Source: Isoetes taiwanensis (Eukaryota; Streptophyta; Lycopodiopsida; Isoetales; Isoetaceae). Taken from it: a stretch of 64,000 nucleotides of DNA. Both the position numbers and the translations under genes were made by a program. Location of the stretch: positions 2,911,258 to 2,975,257 of the forward strand of contig JAJEKV010000046.1 of the NCBI GenBank assembly GCA_021234155.1, given 5' to 3'. Under the pieces are notes generated by a model. That model did not search any database. It worked only from the letters and a program-made list of their open reading frames with translations, and had not been told where the DNA came from. Shown in pieces: positions 47,189 through 59,812 of this stretch. The first letter of the stretch is position 1. Every line of letters begins with the position of its first letter.

Positions 47189-47529
47189 TTAAGCAATTGA
47201 CAAATTTCCATGATTGCCATACTTAACTATTATAAATAAATGACCATTTACTTTCTCTAGGCATTTGGCATACATGATGTTGTCTTGGGGTGCATGACCA
47301 AGATTTCTTTTGATGAGCTCCTCAATTATCTTTGGCAGCCTAGAAGGATCTACAACACCTTCTGCATAAATTACCGTTTTCCCTCCAATATCAACGAGTG
47401 TCGATTCACACTGGCTGGAAAGCAAGATAAAAGAGTCCATCTAATCCAAACAACATACATTGTTATTTAGAGGAGCCACAAAACTCACCTCAAAACGTCT
47501 GCCAGTTGCTTGCACTTATACTGTCTGAC
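47189..47529 (-). pseudogene. Two-exon fragment of a heavy-metal-associated (HMA)-like protein
   Basis: Two minus-strand segments join in frame. Exon A is 47,529-47,489 (VRQYKCKQLADVLS) with a strong GTGAGT donor. Exon B is 47,414-47,189, preceded by ttatcttgctttccag. The joined reading VLSQCESTLVDIGGKTVIYAEGVVDPSRLPKIIEELIKRN has the beta-alpha layout and the G-VDP-L signature of plant HMA proteins (HIPP/HPP type). The first helix lacks the usual CxxC metal site, as in many plant relatives. An upstream start exon was not found; the GC-richer DNA at 48.3-49.6 kb could hold it. This is either part of a real gene or a gene fragment. Confidence 0.4.
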
Positions 47530-49680
47530 CTGCAGCATGTAAGAATTCATGTGTAAACAATTTCGAGCAATTAGAAGCCTATTCATTTTCCCCTTGAATT
47601 TACAATAGGAGTAAACTACTTGTGTGATGGGCAAGCAACCTGAATATTGCAGCTGGTCCAAAACATCCACAGGGCAAATAGTTGTGAACGTGGTTGTAAA
47701 TGGCACCACTTAGACAACTGTTATGTCTTGTAATTGTTCGGACGAGAAAAACGGGATAAAACCTGGTCAAGCAATCAGGATCCAGTTGGGCCACTTCTTG
47801 TGTTAAACGTGGAAATCCCAAACGCAACCCAATTCAAGTCCATGTTGCACCCGCAAATGAATAACCATCTTTAAATGGAAGACCGGTGACCTTATGGTCG
47901 CTCTTGCTAAAAAAAATGCGGCAACGATTCCTATCTGCGATAGAAGTGGTGGGTTATAGAGGGCCCGGAAAATTGCACCTCTCACGAAAACATTATTGCT
48001 TAACAAGCTGCAATCGATTATGAAAGAAAGAGCACTTAACTAAGAAAGGTGCTACTTACTTAAGCGCCAACTCTTGGATGCGCATAAAATGACAAATGAC
48101 GGACCAAGAGCAGCCAGTTCGATTTAACCACATAAATAGTTGGCACCAAAATACTACAATCGGGCACAAATTTCTTTAAAATAAATGATCCCTAGCAAAA
48201 ATTGGCAATTGTCAAGCAATTCCTACAGCCAAAACAATCACATTAAACAAATAATGCAAGCAAAAAAGGACACTCCACCGAGAGTGTTCTGTAGTGGAAG
48301 CATATGCATTTGACATTTATTAAGTCATTTCTAAAGCATAAAGGCGAACATAAGAACCTTGAAGACAACGAAGTCGCCGGCCAAGCGAGACTTGAACTAT
48401 CTCGTATAAAAAGGGGAATCGCCGGAGTAGAAAACATGGCTGCTCAAAAATTGACCCAATGTTTAAGGCTATTTCTTTGCAAATAACATTTTATGATGCT
48501 AACTATAACTTCCGTAAATCGTGATTCCAAATGAAGAAGCAATGACAAAGCTACCGCCACACCAAACAGATCCGGATATATATGGTATCGACCCTGCTCT
48601 GTGGGATGCGAATCTTGCGTGCACTGATATGGGCGTCCACTTTTATCGGAAAATGTTTCAGGGTTCCTCCAAATCGGCTCCAAAGTACCCCTTTTGGAAG
48701 ATCCATATTATACAGGCAAATCATAGAGGCGGCCATACCGGGCGCCAAAAAAAACTTCGTGGGCGAGCTCCCCAAAATACTGAGTCGAAAATTTTCTTGT
48801 ATTTTATCTCAGATCTTCGGCGATCATTCTTAAAAAACCCTTGAGCTTCCCTCGGCATATACTCGTTATTGTCGAAATCTGATCACCCCACATGCATAGA
48901 AGCCCCTCAGAAACCGGATGAGAGCTTCGTGTTGGGTATGAAAACCGACATGTAGATGATAGTGGATGGATTGCACTTTCAGTAGCAATCGCTTTTCCAA
49001 CAAATCTGAAAGTTTTGCTATTATCGCCAAGCAGAGAGTGCTCCTATTCGATCAATAACCAAGAGCATATCCAGATCGTAGCAAGAAAAAATTAGATGTA
49101 TGCGACCGCAAGAACAACCTAGATTTGCAAATCTCTATTAACGCATAGGAATGAAACGAAAAAAAGCCTTCAAACTAAGCCTCAAAGATTTTTTTTCCTC
49201 GCCTTTGTACCGCATTAACAATAATCATGGGCTTGTCACCGGTCGGGAATAACCTTGAATGGCCAGGGCTTATTGTCGCCTCAACGAGCAGGTATCGAGA
49301 ACCGCCTTCCAATCAAACGCTTGGCAGCGGTGTTAACTTAATGGGGTTCCCGGCGCATCTCGGATAAGACGCGTTCGCATCGATAAAAAGGCCACATAGG
49401 AAGGAGTGGTCCTGTTACCCTTGTCATTTGCGATGATCTCAACACGATCATCTTTGCCCTTTCACCGCTTCCGCCATCTCCAAGATCTAAGAAAAACGGA
49501 TTTTTGACAACGGGTTTCATCTCAGACACAACCACAAACCCACGCAGCACCCGCAGCCCGGGTAATGTCTTATCGCGGGAATGATCAGAGATCTCGAATG
49601 CTGGTTAGTGAAGGCGTAAGAAGAAGATGCAAGCCCCGAAACCTCGATCCCACTACTTGCGATTCAATAAGAAAAGGATG
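47530..49680. other. Unrecognised, locally GC- and CpG-richer DNA
   Basis: The composition rises around 48,340-48,790 and 49,200-49,620 compared with the surroundings. Minus-strand frames at 49,338-49,550 and 48,551-48,775 and a plus-strand frame at 48,521-48,844 are open but match nothing I know. It could be the promoter or 5' part of the HMA-like gene. Confidence 0.3.
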
Positions 49681-49849
49681 AAAATACCAGATGAGTCTAA
49701 AAAAATGCAGAAAAAAAAAATCTTTATGCCACGTCATAGGACGCCATTAAGAATCATCATCATTAAAAAGCTTTTAAAAAAATGAAAAAAAAAAAAGACA
49801 TATGGCATGCTACCACCTCACAATGGCATTTAATTCATTCTCTTTATCA

Positions 49850-50520
49850 ATGGTCTAGATTAATTCCTCTAAATCTGACGGCCTAAATCAAAAGCCCCAA
49901 CTCAAGCTCATAATGTGGTGCAATTCTATACACCGACGGCTCAGATTTTATCCCCAAATCTAACGGTCGAAAACAAAAGCCCCAAATAAAGGGGCTTTTG
50001 GGTGGGTGCAACGCGGTCGTCCCGTATCCGAGATGGACTAGGGATCAGATTATCTACATTCAATATAATTGTATATATATAGGTGATATATCTATCACCT
50101 ATAATTGTATATATCTATCACCTATCTCTTATATATATACAATTATATTTGTGTGTAGATGTGTGTAGACATTTTGATCTCTACTGGTCCATCAGACCGA
50201 CTACCACGGAAGCCCCCAAATAAGCCACCTCAAATCACCCTTTATTTGGGGCTTTTGATCTTGGCCCTAGAATGTGCTAGATCAATGGCTCAATTATATT
50301 TGTGTGTAGATGTGTGTAGACATTTGATCTCTACGTCCATCTCAGATCTGGACGGCCCACGTGAAGCCCCCAAATAAGCCACCTCAAATCACCCCTTTAT
50401 TTGGGGCTTTTGATCTTGGCCCTAGAATGTGCTAGATCAATGGCTCAGATTTTATCGCCAATATTAAATGTAATAATTAATGTCATATGTTGTAGCTAAT
50501 GAGGTGGCTTGATACAAGAT
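49850..50520. repeat. MITE-like repeats: one inverted and two tandem copies
   Basis: 49,860-50,060 is a reverse-oriented copy (its caaaagccccaaataaagg block). 50,140-50,289 and 50,290-50,470 are two plus-oriented copies with agcccccaaataagccacctc and ggcttttgatcttggccctag. The head-to-head junction is palindromic: 19-bp perfect arms at 50,062-50,080 and 50,131-50,149, with an inner stem AGGTGATA/TATCACCT at 50,081-50,100. Confidence 0.75.
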
Positions 50521-53231
50521 TATACGGGTTGGGTAGACCCAAAGTCTACAAAAGGGTAAATAGGAGATTAATGTTTAATGTGGTCTTATTGATATGGGTT
50601 GTGTAGACGTGTAGGTGATTTTTTGCATTGTAGGGGATATGGAGTTGTCGAATGTCCAGATGGTTGTCGTTCATGTAAGCCTAAAAAATAGGGTCGGGTA
50701 GGATCTACCATAGGGAAAAATTATTCAGGATGGCGAATGTTTATGAGTTGCGGCGATGGCAGTGTGCAGGGCACGAGGAGGTAATGTCGTGGAATGTTCT
50801 AAAAGACCGAGTTTGGAATGAAGTAAGGATTGTCGAGAGTTTTTAGAGTTTATGTGAATGCGAGTTTGAGTGTGTAGCTCGTCTTTTGCGGGTTGTTCTT
50901 TGCATAGGTATTGAGAGAGTTGGATATCAGGGTGTTGAAGGTAAGGATGATTGAGGTTTGAAGAGCGATGACACAGTAGTTGCATTGCTTTGGAATGTGG
51001 CAGTATTGTGCAAGAGAGATTGGTCATGGATTTTAGAGTATGGACATTGAACGAAATGAATTTGAATGTTAATATGTCTCATAGATGAACTAAAAGGTTC
51101 TGTTGTAAATTAATAACAATTCCTACATATTTAAATTAGCGTTTAGAACTATGAACTACAGTTTGCTATGTTAAAATGATTCATATGATGAAGGCATAGA
51201 AATGGCTTATAATTTCAATGAAATAAGAGCAGATGTGGAATGGAGATTTTCGTCTCTAGTGCTTTGAAAGATTATGCTATTGTTGATGATTTAATCTGAG
51301 GAGCATGTATGAATGGATCAGAATCAGGAGATCTGTTAGCATGTAGTAACGTGATTTAGTTTGATTGTAGGTTTCTGCACGGTGTTTATTAGTGAAGCTC
51401 CTGGGTTGTTTATTTTGCAATCGGGATGGAGGTTTGCAGCCAGGAAGGTGTTGACTTCAATCGTGAGGAAAGGTATTGGATACATCAGACCAGTTGTATG
51501 ATATGTGTGTGCGTATTTGATTATCCATTAGACTTTTGTTGTACCATTGTATAGGTGTTATGCAGCTAGATCTATTGCTTTCAATGTAGCTCTCACAAGG
51601 TTAGGATAGGAAAATTAACTGAGGTTAGTTAGTGCTCATGACGTGGTCATGTGAGATTGAATTCGTGGTTTCCTTGAAAACAACTTCTCTGCACCCCCCA
51701 TCTCTTCCGATCATATTGACCTGTTGTTAAATTTGGGCAATGATGCGTTTCACAAGTCAGAATTAAGTGAATTGATTTTCGATCCATTTCTTTTCTCTGG
51801 TTCGATCTTGAGAATAATTTTTGTGGTCTCCTTTGCTGGTTCAACAGTAGCATGGTGTTGTGTGATTTGGAAGGTATCATACTTGCAATATGAGCTGCTT
51901 CGATAGGGAATCTTGAATGCCCAACGATTGAGGATATTCAGAGGTCATTATATTGAATGTTGTGCTAGTTGGTTGCAGAAATTGGTACTGCATTTCAGAA
52001 GGATATCAGAATCGAATTCTGTTTTTCATATGTCAGCACGAATCCGTTTTTGATGTCTTAACGTTGCTGAACCTTATGTAATCCAAATATTCTGTATTGG
52101 TGCAGTCGTTTCCTCCCTAGCCCCTGCTGAAGGAATCCTGCAATTAATATATTCCGTGAGATGGTATCTTCTGCAGATGTATTACTAAAAGATTCTGCTG
52201 CGTGTGTTAATACTGCATTTTACATGCATGTGAAAAAGGGCCTTAGTTAACCAAGTGTAGGACATTGCAAGCAAGGCGAACTTTTGAATAGAATCCATTG
52301 TTGGTTAGCGGGCAGCATAGCACATTCAGCTGTAGGCAGATTATAGCACTGATTGACCTAGCAGACCAGCATACATCTTTCGGATGGTATCTAATCTGTT
52401 TGTTAAAACCATTGGTAATATTAGTTTCTTGAACAGTGTCTATACATGGACATAAAGTCATTCATCATGCAATTACCATGTTCCTGACAGAATTCTCAAA
52501 TCTATAACATAGGCATGTTATGCAGGAACAACTGGGCAAACGTGTGAGGTGTAGTGGGGCTCGTTTTTACATAGGAATCTAGTGTGGTGTTGCTTTTCTG
52601 CAGCCTGCTATCTTGTGCAGGAATTTCAGAACTGGGTTTAACATTCGGAATTGTGCCAATGACAAATATAGAATCCACTTTTGTTTTCAGACGTTCCTTT
52701 GTATCGAGCGTATTCTATAAATGTGGGATGTTCTATCAATGTGGAGTTTAGATGACCTGAAGGCTTGGTCATTTCCTTAAGTAAAATTGCTATTTCTTGT
52801 ATTGAACAGCTGCAATAATTTGGTGGCCAGTTATATTGACACACCACGATGATATAGTTGACCTACGCTAGATATTTCTGCTCAGTTACTGAAGTTCAGA
52901 GATCAAGACGAGAGACTTAGAACTGGCATAGTCGAAGGGTGCAAAAAATATGTATTTCTCTTTGAATGGCAGGATTTTTGATATAAGTATTTGTAGAAAT
53001 GGATGAACGGTTCTAGTTTGTTGCCTATCGAAGCTCTTATTCGAGCGATATTTGGTGTAAGTTTTTGCTGCAGGCTAAAGAAGTTTCTTTGTTTTTTGCT
53101 TAGTTGTGTGTCTTCGTTTTAACTTAATTATTGTTGTGCATGTTTGTATGTTTGATGGGGGCAGTTACGTATTGTGTGTAGTGAGGAATAGTTAACTCTG
53201 GTGAGAGTGTAGGAGACATTGATTGTTGTGA
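50521..53231. other. About 2.7 kb upstream of the Helitron frame
   Basis: No recognisable protein on either strand. It may include the 5' part of the Helitron, but I could not identify a 5'-TC terminus at an A/T target with confidence. Confidence 0.35.
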
Positions 53232-54608
53232 TGGTGAGACGGAGTATAGAGATAGATCCAACGCGAAATTATTCTGATGAAGAGTGGAGAAGGTTAAGGA
53301 GGAATGAGAGTCGGTAGAGGTGGTATGGGCCGGGTTGTCCGAGGAGCCGGAGCCGACTGAGGCAAACCAAGAGGGAACATGCGCGTCGAGTGAGGCAACA
53401 TGTAGATGATCCTAATCAGGGTGCTAGTATTGGAGTTGGAAATGAAGTGTTGGGGAGGGTGTGGGAGGGCAAGCGTAGACAATTGTGATGAAGAGTGGAG
53501 AAGGTTAAGGAGGAATGAGAGTCAGCGTAGGTGGTATGCTGGGTTGTCTGAGGAGCGTAGAGGTGTGCTGAGGCAAACCAAAAGGGAACATGCGCGTCAA
53601 GCGAGGCGACATGTACATGATGCTAATCAGGATACTAGTATTGGAGTTGGAAATGAAGTGTTGGGGAGTGGCGGTGAGGGTAGTGTAGACAATTGTGGAG
53701 TTGTAGGTGGAGGGTATAGGGAAAATGGTGTGGCGATAGGAAGTGGTGCTTCTATTGAAAATAGAGTGGAAACTAGTGTTGATGCAACGGGCGAAAGAGA
53801 GCACACAGTGGCAAGAGAGCATTGGTGTCGACAGGTATCAAGAATGGAAAACTGTGTGGCTGCTACCAATAGGGAATTTGCATGGAACAAAATATGCCGG
53901 TTTTGTGACACAGTATTGTTAGAATGCGAGACTGAGTTGTTTTGTTGCAACAATGGTCAGCGTATTCTTCCAAAGTTACCTGAGCTTCCTGGTGTGCTTG
54001 AACGCCTTTTTGAGGAGAGGAATGTAAGCAAGAGTAGCAGGAAGTTAAATCGTCTCTTTTGTTTTACTGCATTGTGTGTGCAAGGGCAGTTTGTCCGGTT
54101 AGAAGCCCCGTCTTCGGTTGCCATGATGGGACGAACGTATCATCAACTGCTGCCCGTGACAAGACCAAATCAGCCATTACACTGGTACATATATGATCAG
54201 TCTGAAAGAGATACAATTGCTAATAGAGAGTTGCTTCCAGCGCAATGGGTTATGCAGGTGGGTGTTGTACTGGAAGACATTAATCCATATTGTCGACTAA
54301 TAAGGCGAGTAAAAGATATGCGAGTACAGACAGCTTTGCTGAAGTTGAATGGCACTATCGTAGAGGATGAGCTTGCTGCTATTATACATGGGAATAATAG
54401 TGTGACTATTAACCCAAGGATTGGTGTTTTTTGGCTTCATAATGAGCCACACGAAATTTACATGAGTATATTGGATCCACAATACGAGCCCCTGCAGTAT
54501 CCATTGCTGTCTCCACATGGTACACTTGGCTGGTTCCCTTATAATGAACAGGGTTTCTCGCAGCTTGATTGGTACAGGTCACGTTTGTTGCATGAGAAGA
54601 GATTTTAG
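53232..54608 (+). pseudogene. Helitron replication protein, N-terminal half
   Basis: The protein start is ATG 53,232 (MVRRSIEIDPTRNYS), but the duplicated first unit breaks it, and the open part runs 53,406-54,608. It shows the family's N-terminal order: basic RRWYAGLSEERR and REHARQARR, then NREFAWNKICRFCDTVLLEC with ELFCC (putative zinc site). Next come FVRLEAPSSVAMMGRTYHQLLP, LHWYIYD and PLQYPLLSPHGTLGW. It ends at a single TAG (54,606-54,608) in the place where relatives read through to the EYLVDMYSRYEEEKL motif, in the same frame as the second half. A CAG-to-TAG change is the simplest cause. Confidence 0.85.
53276..53697 (+). repeat. 211-bp tandem duplication at the Helitron N-terminus
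   Basis: Two units start gatgaagagtggagaagg at 53,276 and 53,487. The first unit has a TAG (in AGTCGGTAG) and several substitutions; the second is open. As 211 is not a multiple of three, reading from the natural start (ATG 53,232) cannot pass through both. Confidence 0.9.
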
Positions 54609-57600
54609 CAGTTAGGACGTCTTACTTGTGAATATTTAGTAGATATGTATTCTAGATACGAAGAAGAGAAGTTAAACTTTTTGGCAACGAATGGATATAG
54701 TAGATCTAATAGAGATATGGTAGATGATTTTGTTGATGATGATGAATCGGGCCAGTCGAGGATTATGTTGCCAGCATCGTTTCTTGGTTCGAGGCTTTGG
54801 TGCTCCGTCCAAATGGCAGATGCATTGGCACTTGCAAGGGCGAAGGGCCGTCCGACTCTATTTATAACAATGACTACAAACCCGCAGTGGCCAGAGGTAG
54901 AGGTGATGCTTAGGCCTGGCCAAACTGCTGCTGAAATCCCGACTATAGTTGTGCGAGTGTTTCATGCCCGTTTGCAAGCTTTGAAAAGGTTAATACGGTT
55001 GTATTTTGGTCCACTTGCATATATGATGCATGTAATTGAATTTCAGAAAAGAGGTCTTCCACATGCTCATATGATTGTGAAAACTGAATATGAGTTACCA
55101 ATTGAATTGATAGATCGTTTAATTTCGGCTGAGATGCCTCATGATGAGGAGCTTGCACGCCTAGTCCGGAAATATATGATACATCGGCATTCTGCGCGTT
55201 GCCAGCAAAATGGTTCATGCAGTTGGAAATATCCACGAGCTATATGTGAGGTGACCTATGTGGACTCAAAAGGGTATGTTCAATATCGAAGGCGTAGTGA
55301 AGAAGACATATATGTTGTTTCATATTCTCCTTTCCTTTTGAAAGAACTTGATTGTCATGTCAATGTAGATGTAGCGGCCACAGTTCAAGTTTTCATGTAT
55401 TTGTACACATATATTTACAAGGGTTACGATAAGGTGCACTATAGAATTGAAACTGAATCACAGAACAGGTCTGAGATAGATGATTACATAGCAGCAAGGT
55501 ATATATCGTCGACAGAGGCAGCATGGCGCTTGTTTGGTTACCATGTATCAGAAAAGTGTCCAGGTGTGAGATGTCTTCCAGTGCATCTGGAGCATAGAGG
55601 GTCTGTCCGATATAGAAGACAAAATACTGCATCACTACTTGATCGGTATTTCTTGCGGCCAGCTACTGCAGAATTTGCTGAGTTAAAATATATAGATTAT
55701 TATGAACATTATTTGATTTTACCTCTGCGGCAAGCAAGGAATTGTGATGGTGAACATTTGGAAATAGCACGGCCTGGGATTGCTAGATGTGTGGTGCGCA
55801 AACGAAGTAAGAGAGAAGTTGTTTGTAGAATAAAGTTGGTTATGCCACGTCAAGGTGAAGTTTTTTATCTGCGTCAGCTGTTGTTGCACACATCACCAAG
55901 AACGTGGGAAGATTTAAAAGTATACAATGGCCATAGGTATGAGACATACCAACAGACTGTTGCTGCTATGGGTTTGCTGCAAGATACATCAGAGCCGTTA
56001 TTAACAATGCAAGAGGCAACTTTATCTTTGCGCACACCATCGCAGCTGCGTTTTTTATTTGCACAGCTTATACTTGATGGTGCTCCAGCTGCAGATTTGT
56101 GGGAACAGTTTCACAGAGAGTTGATATTTGATTTCTCTATGGACTCAACTGAGTTTGTTGCAACACAGCGTGCACTTATGTGCGTGGAGAACATATTGGT
56201 ACAGCATGGAGCTTCAGTTGCAGCATTTGGGCTGCCTGCAATAAGTGTGCATTGTGATTTGGTGCTAGAAGAGTTGCAGAAATACCCGAATCATAGAAGA
56301 TATTTAGAGGAGGCGAATGAAATGCGAACCAAAATGAATAATGATCAGGCCCATCTCTATGATCATATTGCAATGATCACACAACAACCAGGAATCAGAA
56401 CTCCTATATTTGTTTATGGAAAAGGAGGAACGGGCAAAACTTTCCTTCTAAATGCAGTATGTCTCTTAATAAGAGGGCGTCAACGAATTGTGTTAACATG
56501 TGCAACAACAGCTCTAGCGGGCCGGTTATATCCTGGTGGAAAAACTGCCCATTCGTTGTTTCAAATCCCTGTAAATGAGAACAATATTGCTGTGCATTCG
56601 ATGATTACTGCAAATTCTAACAAAGCGTCGTTGCTTAGGGAAGCGGACGTAATTATCTGGGATGAGTTTGCTATGGCAAACAAGGCTGTTATAGAATCAG
56701 TGGATGTCCTCCTGCGAGAAATTTGCAATAATGATCGTCCATTTGGTGGAAAATGTTTTATTGCAGCTGGCGATTTTAGGCAGATAGCACCCATTGTGGA
56801 GGGATCAGGAAGGCAAGCTACGATATGTGCTTCAGTTAAATCTTCATCTGTATGGGGATCATTTGTGATTCACAAATTAAATCAACCAATAAGAAATGCT
56901 GCTGATCATCAGCTAATTGAATGTGTGACATCAATAGGTGAGGATTGGGAACATGATACTGTTACTCTCACATTGTTCCGAACGACAAATTCCATAGATG
57001 AAGCTAAGGATTTTTTGTTCCCATCTGACATATTAATGTCACCTGCATTGTGTGAAAAGCGGGCATTCTTATCTCCACTTAATGTGTATGTTGATGATTT
57101 CAATAGGTCAATCCTTGATCGTATGGCTGGAGCAAAGAAAAAATACTTCAGTTATGACTCCATCAAGGAAAGCGACCACACTGTCCACACTGCTGCGTTA
57201 ACTGAGAATGATTTCCTTCATAGTTATGAACATCCAACTTTGCCAAGACATGAGCTGGAGTTGAAAAAAGGGGCTATATGTCACATCATGAGACTGTTGG
57301 ATACAGAAAAGGGACTTGTCAGAAATGCAAGGGTTGTCATCCATTCTATGCATGAACGATATGTGACTGTTCGGCTGGTTGGAACTGATGGCACACTTGA
57401 TGAGCACATACATCCTATATCTCGTGCAGACTTCTACCATCAGCCCAAAAATTGTTCGTTTACTATTCACCGTCGTCAATTACCATTGAGACTTGCATAT
57501 TCCACAACATTCCATAGTTGTCTTGGACTCACATTAGATAAAATTGTTCTTGATCTGCGGACAAATGTGTTTGCACACGGACAACTCTACACTGCATTGA

Positions 57601-57698
57601 CAAGAATCCGTCGTAGAGAAGATGTGATGATATTACATAATAGTACATCGTCGACTGTCACAACTAGAAATGTTGTATTTAAGGAGCTATTGCAGTGA
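54609..57698 (+). pseudogene. Helitron Rep nuclease and PIF1-like helicase
   Basis: Open for over 1,000 codons after the amber codon. The Rep HUH motif is RGLPHAH (His about 140 and 142 counted from ATG 54,645). The tyrosine region is MYLYTYIYKGYD (Tyr about 252 and 256; Thr stands where Lys is usual before the second Tyr). The helicase has Walker A GKGGTGKTF (about 590), Walker B IIWDEF (about 670), GDFRQIAP, and a late FHSCLGLTLDK, then HGQLYTALTR. In that last motif Leu replaces the common Gln of SCQG. No other stop or frameshift is visible, so this half is intact. It would nick and unwind one DNA strand for rolling-circle transposition. Confidence 0.93.
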
Positions 57699-57808
57699 AA
57701 AATACTAGTTGTGTCTTGGCTGTATGTGTCTTTTTTAGAGCTATGCGTACTGAGAGAATTTATGATATGGATCACTTATTTTGTTATTCACGATTTTGTT
57801 GTATCTAA

Positions 57809-59812
57809 TGTGGCATTGAATTTGTAACCCTGGAAAATAGTGAAAAAGTGTGGCCAATTGGCAAGCTTACGCCTTATGTTGCTAATTGGAGAATCAAAGT
57901 GCGGGTAACATCGAAAGGTGTTGTAAGGAATTTCAATTCTCGTCGTGGTCCAGGCAGAGTGTTCAACGTCGATTTATCGGATAACGATGTAAGGATGTTT
58001 CAAATATTGATCATACTTTTGGACGTATTTATAAAATTCTGCTGTAAATTTATAGGGAACAGAAATCCAGGCGGCAATGTTCAATGAGGCAGCTGATAAG
58101 TTTTATGAAGTATTCGAAGTTGGGAAGGTTAGATTATTTTCTTTATATTTGATAATTGTATGATGGTATTGCCACATTCTGAATTATTAGATTTACAGGT
58201 GTATTATATTTCTAAAGGAACAATTCGGCCAGCAAACAAGAAATTTGCATCATTAAACAATGATTATCAGCTGATTCTTGACATTGAATCAACCGTAGAA
58301 GAGGTGAACGGTAGTGATGTTGATCTACAATTTGCTGTGCGAAAGAATTTAATAAGAATAGACGAGCTACATCCGTACATAAGCAATGGTGTATTACTTG
58401 GTAATAAAATTGACTTATTATTTTATTATTGACAGATTGATATGTGTTGTGATGTATTTTGGCCTGTTATAGATATCATTGGTATTGTTTGTGATGTGTC
58501 ACCGACAACATCTATTAGAAGAAAGCGTAACAATGAGGAGATTGTAAAACGAGACATTATAATACTAGATGAAAGGTATACATTATGCTGGAAGCAAGTA
58601 ACAGATATCTAATATCATTGAGTACTAATGAGAGTTTGTTTTTGTAGTGAACAAACTGTAAAAGTAAGCCTGTGGGGGTCGCTGGCAGTAAGAGATGGAG
58701 AGGTTTTGCTGGAGATGGTGAATAATAATCCAATTGTAGTGGTAACAAAAGTGCGAGCAAGTAATTTCCACGGTCTGTATAAGAATTGTTTCTTTAAAAG
58801 CAAAAAGAATATAATGACCTTTCTTTCTTAAATGTGATAGGAGTATCACTGTCAACAACCTCTAATAGCGTAGTGATTGTGCAACCAAATATAGAACGTG
58901 CTCATGATCTACGTTCATGGTAGTTGTTGTTATTTTCAATCTTATTGAAGTGTGATATTTCAATACTGACATGATGTCCTGGTAATTTTTTGAGGTATGA
59001 ATCTCGAGAAAAAGGGAAAAAGTATGTATCGACTGGTATGGTATCTGCTCGTGCTGTTTTATCGGAGATAAATTCACTATCTACTGAAGCTGGCGAGGTA
59101 CTTTGGTGGATATATTTATTCGTTGTTAGTTATCTAGAAGGTTAATGAAAACTAATTGACACAATGTAATTTTTGAAGAGTGCATACTTTAATGTAAGAG
59201 CAACCGTAATTTTTATTGACCCAAAGCAAGCCATGTGGTATGAGGCATGTGTGTCGTGTAAAAAGAAGCCAGTTGAGCGCAACTCTGAGAAGTGGTGTGA
59301 AAAATGCCAACGAAATGTTGAAACTTGCAGGAGGTAACTATAAAAGTAATTTTTTCTATATTAACAAGTGGGATTCTAAGTTTATTGTCAATTCAATTCC
59401 ATATTTCTTAGGTATGTTTTCCAAGCAATGATCGCAGATTCTACTGGAGATAGGAGTGTAACTATCTTCGATGAGCAAGGAGAAGAGCTTCTTGGATGTA
59501 CTGCTGAAGAATTATCAAAAATCAGAGATAAGGCAAGATTAGTTACGCAACTATTGTGTTGATAAGGGAATTTGTCTTAGGTATGTAAATTTATCGTTAA
59601 AAATCTGTATTTGATTGCAGGATCAAAACCAGCAGATGTACCTGAATGTGTTAGAAAAAGCCACATGGGTTATGAAAATATTTCGGATATGTGTAGTTCA
59701 CTCTGAATATAGAGGTTATACCACAGCACGGACAATCGTTCGAGATATGGCTACCGTTGATTGGGCATCTGAAAGCAGCGTTTTGAATACACATCTTGGA
59801 GGAGATGAGTAA
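57809..59812 (+). CDS. RPA1-like single-strand-binding protein of the Helitron, ten exons
   Basis: Exons read in frame as 57,809(?)-57,988, 58,056-58,127, 58,199-58,400, 58,473-58,575, 58,648-58,772, 58,841-58,919, 58,995-59,097, 59,179-59,333, 59,412-59,532 and 59,621-59,812. The product follows replication protein A large subunit. DBD-A has IGKLTPYVANWRIKVRVTSK, MFNEAADKFYEVFEVGKVYY and ISKGTIRPANKKF. DBD-B has DIIGIVCDVSPTTS and VKVSLWG. The C-terminal domain carries zinc cysteines CVSCKK and CEKCQRNVETC. The RPA70N domain is absent, as expected in Helitron copies. The last intron is GC-AG (59,533-59,620). The start is uncertain: the first frame is open from 57,809 without an ATG, so a short 5' exon may be missing. 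Plant Helitrons are known to carry such genes. No disabling lesion is seen. Confidence 0.88.

Noticed and set aside
50725-51027. 100-codon minus-strand frame upstream of the Helitron
   Set aside because: No domain, low-complexity composition, and no splice or promoter context to support it.
54580-54625. A mini-intron removing the Helitron amber codon
   Set aside because: The only nearby donor/acceptor pair would give an intron of about 30 bases, too short for a plant spliceosomal intron.
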